Positions 59,281-64,000 of a stretch of DNA of 64,000 nucleotides are shown here, in pieces. Source of the stretch: Leptobrachium leishanense (taxonomy: Eukaryota > Chordata > Amphibia > Anura > Megophryidae); the NCBI GenBank assembly GCA_009667805.1, contig CM019064.1:106986328-107050327 (forward strand), written 5' to 3'. The position numbers and the translations under genes are program-made. Under the pieces are notes generated by a model. That model was not told where the DNA came from and did not search any database. It saw nothing but the letters and a program-made list of their open reading frames with translations. Every line of letters starts with the position of its first letter. Positions within the stretch are counted from its first letter, which is position 1.

Positions 59281-60130
59281 GGTTTAGTGTATAGGGCACA
59301 GCTGCAAAAGGACATACTCTGCCCTACCTGTTTGGACCCATACGCAGCTAGTCCTACCTATCTCCCATACAAACAATTTGACATTTGATAAAACAAAATC
59401 AAATAAAATAGCATTTTTCTCACCACATGCCTTTGTCTGCATCCATCCTGTACCAGATCTTCAGACGTTGTGTGATTAACCACTTGAACTGGAGTGGTCG
59501 TGTGTCTGACACTGTCGTTGCACGTCGCAGGAAGTCGGACTTCAGAAGTCGGCCGCAATGGATGACGGCACACTGCCCACAGTGTTATTGGAGTGTTCGG
59601 ACAATGCCGCGGTTGCAAAAATACGGACCCAGTGGACGGCCAGCCTTAGACCCTGGTCACATTATAATTTATACTCTTCTTTCATAGGATTGTCCTGTTT
59701 GTGCTTAGATCCATGTAGTCTACTGTCAAGCAATAGATAGATATACAGGGTTATTTATTCAGAGAGCACCGAAATGTCACTGACATTTTGGTACTCTCTG
59801 ATTCGCTCCACTTCCACGAGTCCAATTCGCTGACCCTATAGAAAAAAAATGGGATTCAAAATTGTCGCTGAAAAAATCCAGAAAAATACCTAAAAAAAAG
59901 CATAAATAAAAAGACTTTTTGCTGCAAATGAAAAGAATAAATGGTGGAATAATTTTTTTTTATAAAATGCAAAGATTTTTTTACATTGAATCCTATGGGA
60001 TTCGCTAGTATAAACCTGTTGAACTGAACCACCGAAAATTGGAGTATTTCGCCAACATTTTGGCGTTCTCTGAATAGATTAACTATTACTTCTTTATGGG
60101 ACAATTTCACTGCTGCCGGAGATCACAGAA

Positions 60131-62064
60131 TGTAAGGTCTCACGCCGCCATACTGTATCGCCATAGTATTCCATTTCTACATGTTCCGGGGTTCCAGCAC
60201 AGCTATGTAACATCCACAGATGCTTTCATTATCAGCCCTGTGCTTCACCATAAAAGGGTGGAGTACCCATAACTCCTTGCTTCTTCATTATTCTTCAGTC
60301 AGCCACTTACCTTGAGATAAGCAAGAAGTCTATCTACAGTTCCTGGGTACGGTTAACCCTTCTACAGTTCCTGGGTACGTTAACCATTCTACAGTCCCTG
60401 GCTACGGTTTACCCTTCTACAGTCCCTGGCTACGGTTAACCCTTCTACAGTTCCTGGGTACGGTTAACCATTCTACAGTCCCTGGCTACGGTTTACCCTT
60501 CTACAGTCCCTGGCTACGGTTAACCCTTCTACAGTTCCTGGGTACGGTTAACCATTCTACAGTTCCTGGCTACGGTTAACCCTTCTACAGTTCCTGGCTA
60601 CGGTTAACCCTTCTACAGTTCCTTGCTACGGTTAACCCTTCTACAGTTCCTGGGTACGGTTAACCATTCTACAGTTCCTGGCTACGGTTAACCCTTCTAC
60701 ATTCCTGGGTACGGTTAACCCTTCTACAGTTCCTGGGTACGGTTAACCATTCTACAGTTCCTGGCTACGGTTAACCCTTCTACAGTTTCTGGCTACGGTT
60801 AACCCTTCTACAGTTCCTTGCTACGGTTAACCCTTCTACAGTTCCTTGCTACGGTTAACCCTTCTACAGTTCCTGGGTACGGTTAACCCTTCTACAGTCC
60901 CTGACTACAGTTAACCCTTCTACAGTTCCTGGCTACGGTTAACCCTTCTACAGTCCCTGGCTACCGTTAACCCTTCTACAGTTCCTGGCTATGGTTAACC
61001 CTTCCACAGTTCCTGGGTACAGTTAACCATTCTACAGTCCCTGGTTATGGTTAACCCTTCTACAGTTCCTGGGTACGGTTAACCATTCTACAGTTCCTGG
61101 CTACGGTTAACCCTTCTACAGTTCCTGGGTACGGTTAATCATTCTATAGTTCCTGGCTACGGTTAACCCTTCTACAGTTCCTGGCTACGGTTAACCCTTC
61201 TACAGTTCCTGGCTACGGTTAACCCTTCTACAGTTCCTGGGTACGGTTAATCATTCTATAGTTCCTGGCTACGGTTAACCCTTCTACAGTTCCTGGCTAC
61301 GGTTAACCCTTCTACAGTTCCTGGCTACGGTTAACCCTTCTACAGTTCCTGGGTACGGTTAACCATTCTACAGTTCCTGGGTACGGTTAACCCTTCTACA
61401 GTTCCTGGCTACGATTAACTCTTCTACAGTTCCTGGCTACAGTTAACCCTTCTACAGTCCCTGGCTACGGTTAACCCTTCTACAGTTCCTGGCTACGGTT
61501 AACCCTTCTACAGTCCCTGGCTACCGTTAACCCATCTACAGTTCCTGGCAATGGTTAACCCTTCCACAGTTCCTGGCTACGGTTAACCCTTCTACAGTTC
61601 CTAGCTATGGTTAACCCTTCTAAAGTTCCTGGGTACGGTTATCCACATCTACAGCTCCTGGCTACGGTTATTCCCATCCACAGTTCCTGCATACAGATAC
61701 CTTCTTCAAGACCCTTTGCTTACAAGAACTCTATGCTTCCAAGGACCCTCTGCTTATAAGACCCTCTACCTCCATATACCCCTCTGTTACTAGTTTCTTC
61801 TAACCTCTGTGCCCTCCTGTGAATGTCTTGTGTATTTGTTTCTGCTCCTTTCAATCAGCTTATTGTGTCCTATCTCTGCAGTCATTTATTGCTCCATTCC
61901 TGTTATTTCATTTATTTGGTAAACTTGTGCTTATTTCTTTTGTTCTGTTATAGTTCTGGTTTGCAGTCTTTGTGTTTGCAAATAAACTCCTTATTTCTTA
62001 TCCATTTGCTTAGTCATTGCAAATTGGGCTCCTTTTCCTGCCACCCCGGAACCAGCTCGTTACA
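60131..62064 (+). mobile_element. 1.93-kb solo LTR, largely minisatellite
   Basis: TGTAAGGTCTCACG ... CAGCTCGTTACA with a perfect 5-bp duplication CAGAA (60126-60130, 62065-62069). TATA-like CATAAAAGG is at 60249-60257 and AATAAA at 61981-61986. The 28-bp array fills most of the space between them, that is, the predicted R/transcribed part. Family not identified. Confidence 0.8.
60335..61695 (+). repeat. 28-bp minisatellite, about 48 units
   Basis: Unit CTACAGTTCCTGGCTACGGT + TAACCCTT with regular variants (GGGTACGG, TTAACCATT, AGTCCC). The variants recur in blocks, for example GGTTAATCATTCTATAG at 61134 and 61246, showing higher-order amplification. Each unit has the palindrome GTTAAC. Confidence 0.9.
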
Positions 62065-62185
62065 CAGAATTGCAGTGATCTGAGCTGAACTTCACCGTAT
62101 TTCGCTGTCAATCCGCCAATATTTGGCGAATTGACAGCTTTGTGATTAGACGAACTGCCACAAAATTGCACCGTTCGGGAATAAG

Positions 62186-62850
62186 CCTTCTAGAGATGGA
62201 GTTGAGGAGAACAAGAGCAGCTGGGAGGCTGAAACCAACATTATATTTAGCCAAACAGATTGTAACATCCCTAATGAGCTATATTCTAAAATGTATTCTC
62301 AACGTGCAGTTTTCTAGGAGTTTTTCACTTCTTATTACAGGGTTTTTTCATTTCTCATAATGTCTGTTACAAATAATTCATAATCTCAAATGGTAACCAA
62401 TTTCAGATTAGTAATTTATCTTTATTTTGAAAATTATTTTGTTAAGAATACACAAATTTAAATGTAACATGACAAGCATCAGAAATGTTGATCCATGGAT
62501 CAGTGGAACAACTTAAGCCTGGTTTTTCCATTGTCTATGATAACAAATATTAAGACGTGGCTTAGTCATGACCATAAGGTCAAGGTTAGACTTACTAATC
62601 ACTTTGAAATGTTTATTCATGCACTTTATTTGCTTACCCTTTAATCTGTTCTTGCAAATGACCTTTTTTCTGGGAATTGACCATTTTTAAATACTTTGTA
62701 AGTCTTTCCATCAGGTAACTGATTACATCAACATTTTCTAACAATTGATACTTAATACCAAAGTGATGAAGTGCCTTTTTAGTTCTTTTTCTACATTCAA
62801 ACTGAAGGTGCGAAGGTTCTAACAGTAATTATTTTCTGCTTTCCTATATA
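62186..62850. other. Unassigned sequence
   Basis: No supportable feature. Confidence 0.45.
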
Positions 62851-63240
62851 CAGGGTTATTCAAAGAGATCCGAATTGTGGCCAAAAGGTAACCAAACAGT
62901 GAAATTCAGCGTACGGTTACCTTTCCTGGCCATTCGGCTATTCAGAGAGCAGGCAGTTCGCCAAATGTTGGCGAATTGCCTGCAAATACAGTGCCTGTTC
63001 GGTGGCTGTTCGAGGGCAGTGAATCCCCATGGAGAAGCAATGCTTTGTCTATTCAGAGAACACAAAACAGCAGGGAAAAGTTGCCGAATTGCCCTGCTGT
63101 TCGGTGGTTTCATTCGACAGGTTTATACAGGCGAATCCCATAGGCTTCAATGTTAGAAATTTTCCCGTTTTAATGCAATATCTAAAACCGTTGATTATAA
63201 TATTCTGCAGTAAAAAGTCTCTTCATTTATAGATTTTGAG
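62851..63240 (+). mobile_element. Family B MITE, truncated copy B7
   Basis: Starts CAGGGTTATTCAAAGAGATC, follows the family order through GGCTTCAATGTTAGAAAT and CTGCAGTAAAAAGTCTCTTC, then ends at about 63240 without a right end. Confidence 0.65.
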
Positions 63241-64000
63241 AATTGAGAAGCCGTGAAAAAAATGTACATTTTAAAAAACGCCCTAAATTTTTAAAAAGTT
63301 GATAATGAATATAATCCTGACAAATATGAAATCGTACTAAAAGAATGTACCCAGTCAAACATTTTGGCTAAACCACTTGTGGTGTCAACATGATGTGGAA
63401 AAAAATTAATGTTTCACAGATTATGTTTAAATTGTCTATAAGAGTGATGAATGCACAGTCTAAAACGGATCCTGTGATAAACTATGAAGAGGGGAAAAGT
63501 TCAATCCTTTAGAAACAGTCACAATTTTAATGAATACATGAATGCATCCTTTTATTCCATAGCTCAAAGCATATTTTTATGTCATAGTTAGTAAGAAGAC
63601 AAGTATTCGGTTACCCAGACTGCAGGGATGAAATCTAAAGTCTTAGCAGGAAACTTCCTGCAAATGTAGGTTCTATATCTATCAATTTGTGGCAGTGAAC
63701 TAGTTAATAGATAAAGGATGGATTAAAAACGATACACGTGTTGTAAAAAGTAGAGTTTATATAGAGGAATAAATACACAGAATTCACATTAAACATTCTG
63801 CAGGGATAGAAACAATAGGGATTATTTACAAAACACCATTGTTTAGCAGGGGTTGCTATCACCAATGTTGCAACCATGATAACCTTTATCAATCTGGAGA
63901 GGGAAAATTAAAGGACAGCAGCAGGCATTTCTTTGATGAAAGCTTCCTCTGCTGAGCTTTGATTTTTTATTGGGATTGCTGAAGCTTAACATGGTCCCAA
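63241..64000. other. Unassigned sequence
   Basis: AT-rich; no supportable feature to the window end. Confidence 0.45.

Larger units (their letters stand above)
58425..59645. mobile_element. TTA-type MITE with two nested repeats
   Basis: TTA at 58422-58424 and 59646-59648. Ends GGCTGGTCGTCCACTGGGCC and its near inverse GACCCAGTGGACGGCCAGCC. It contains the family D copy at 58725-59137 and the family F copy at 59156-59280. PIF/Harbinger-like by duplication. Confidence 0.65.
59746..62185. mobile_element. B-related element split by the solo LTR
   Basis: The left part (59746-60130) starts CAGGGTTATTTATTCAGAGA. The right part (62070-62185) carries CGCCAATATTTGGCGAATTG. Removing the LTR and one CAGAA copy joins them without a gap. 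The right terminus is unclear. Confidence 0.45.

Noticed and set aside
60335..61695. CRISPR-like or telomere-like repeat
   Set aside because: Units are contiguous with no unique spacers, so not CRISPR. GGTTAACCC contains no TTAGGG runs, so not telomeric. The array sits inside an LTR.

Overview
This window looks like non-genic DNA from a large, transposon-rich vertebrate genome, most likely a frog or another amphibian. That is inferred from the mix of elements: a Ty3/gypsy chromovirus, Tc1-like and hAT elements, TTAA-flanked and TTA-flanked MITEs, CR1-type and L2/Rex1-like LINEs, and a tRNA-derived SINE that borrows a LINE tail. I found no convincing host exon. Almost every ORF longer than 60 codons lies in a mobile element, a palindrome or a tandem repeat.

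Layout. 1-4.2 kb: AT-rich, little recognisable. 4.2-5.9 kb: broken gypsy element on the minus strand (LTR plus gag zinc knuckle). 6-9.5 kb: mostly unassigned, with hAT-like scraps. 9.57-11.3 kb: nested MITEs. 11.5-12 kb: LTR remnant. 13.3-16.8 kb: hAT-like and TTA-type MITEs and a Tc1 relic. 18.1-21.6 kb: LINE tail relic, a TTAA-type 'hairpin-chain' MITE (family A), and a deleted copy of it nested in a family B MITE. 22-25.9 kb: a 248-bp retroposon with a near-perfect 50-bp hairpin, a TTA MITE, and a hAT-like element holding a third family A copy. 27.2-34.3 kb: a family C inverted-repeat element split by a recently inserted gypsy chromovirus with 908/902-bp LTRs. 34.9-36.3 kb: L2/Rex1-like LINE on the minus strand. 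36.35-39.29 kb: hAT element with a perfect 8-bp target duplication, an internal tandem array and a nested family A copy. 40.2-42.6 kb: truncated B element, LTR-like piece and a 21-bp minisatellite. 44.4-46.1 kb: full-length Tc1 transposon with a catalytically substituted transposase. 46.5-47.4 kb: solo LTR with a 29-bp minisatellite. 47.5-48.4 kb: family B copy. 49.3-52.2 kb: SINE and a 1.07-kb inverted duplication. 52.2-54.0 kb: CR1 LINE. 54.4-56.4 kb: L1-type element with ORF1 but no ORF2. 57-60 kb: B, D and TTA-type MITEs, nested. 60.13-62.06 kb: 1.93-kb solo LTR that is mostly a 28-bp minisatellite. 62.85-64 kb: B fragment and unassigned sequence.

The best candidates for something new are four. 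The chromovirus has a primer-binding site that pairs with the predicted 5' end of its own transcript (Tf1/sushi-type self-priming). Several unrelated LTRs each carry a private tandem array downstream of the promoter. The TTAA-type family A MITE consists of about ten consecutive near-perfect hairpins. A SINE/LINE pair shares a 3' tail. All calls come from reading the sequence; no database search was run.
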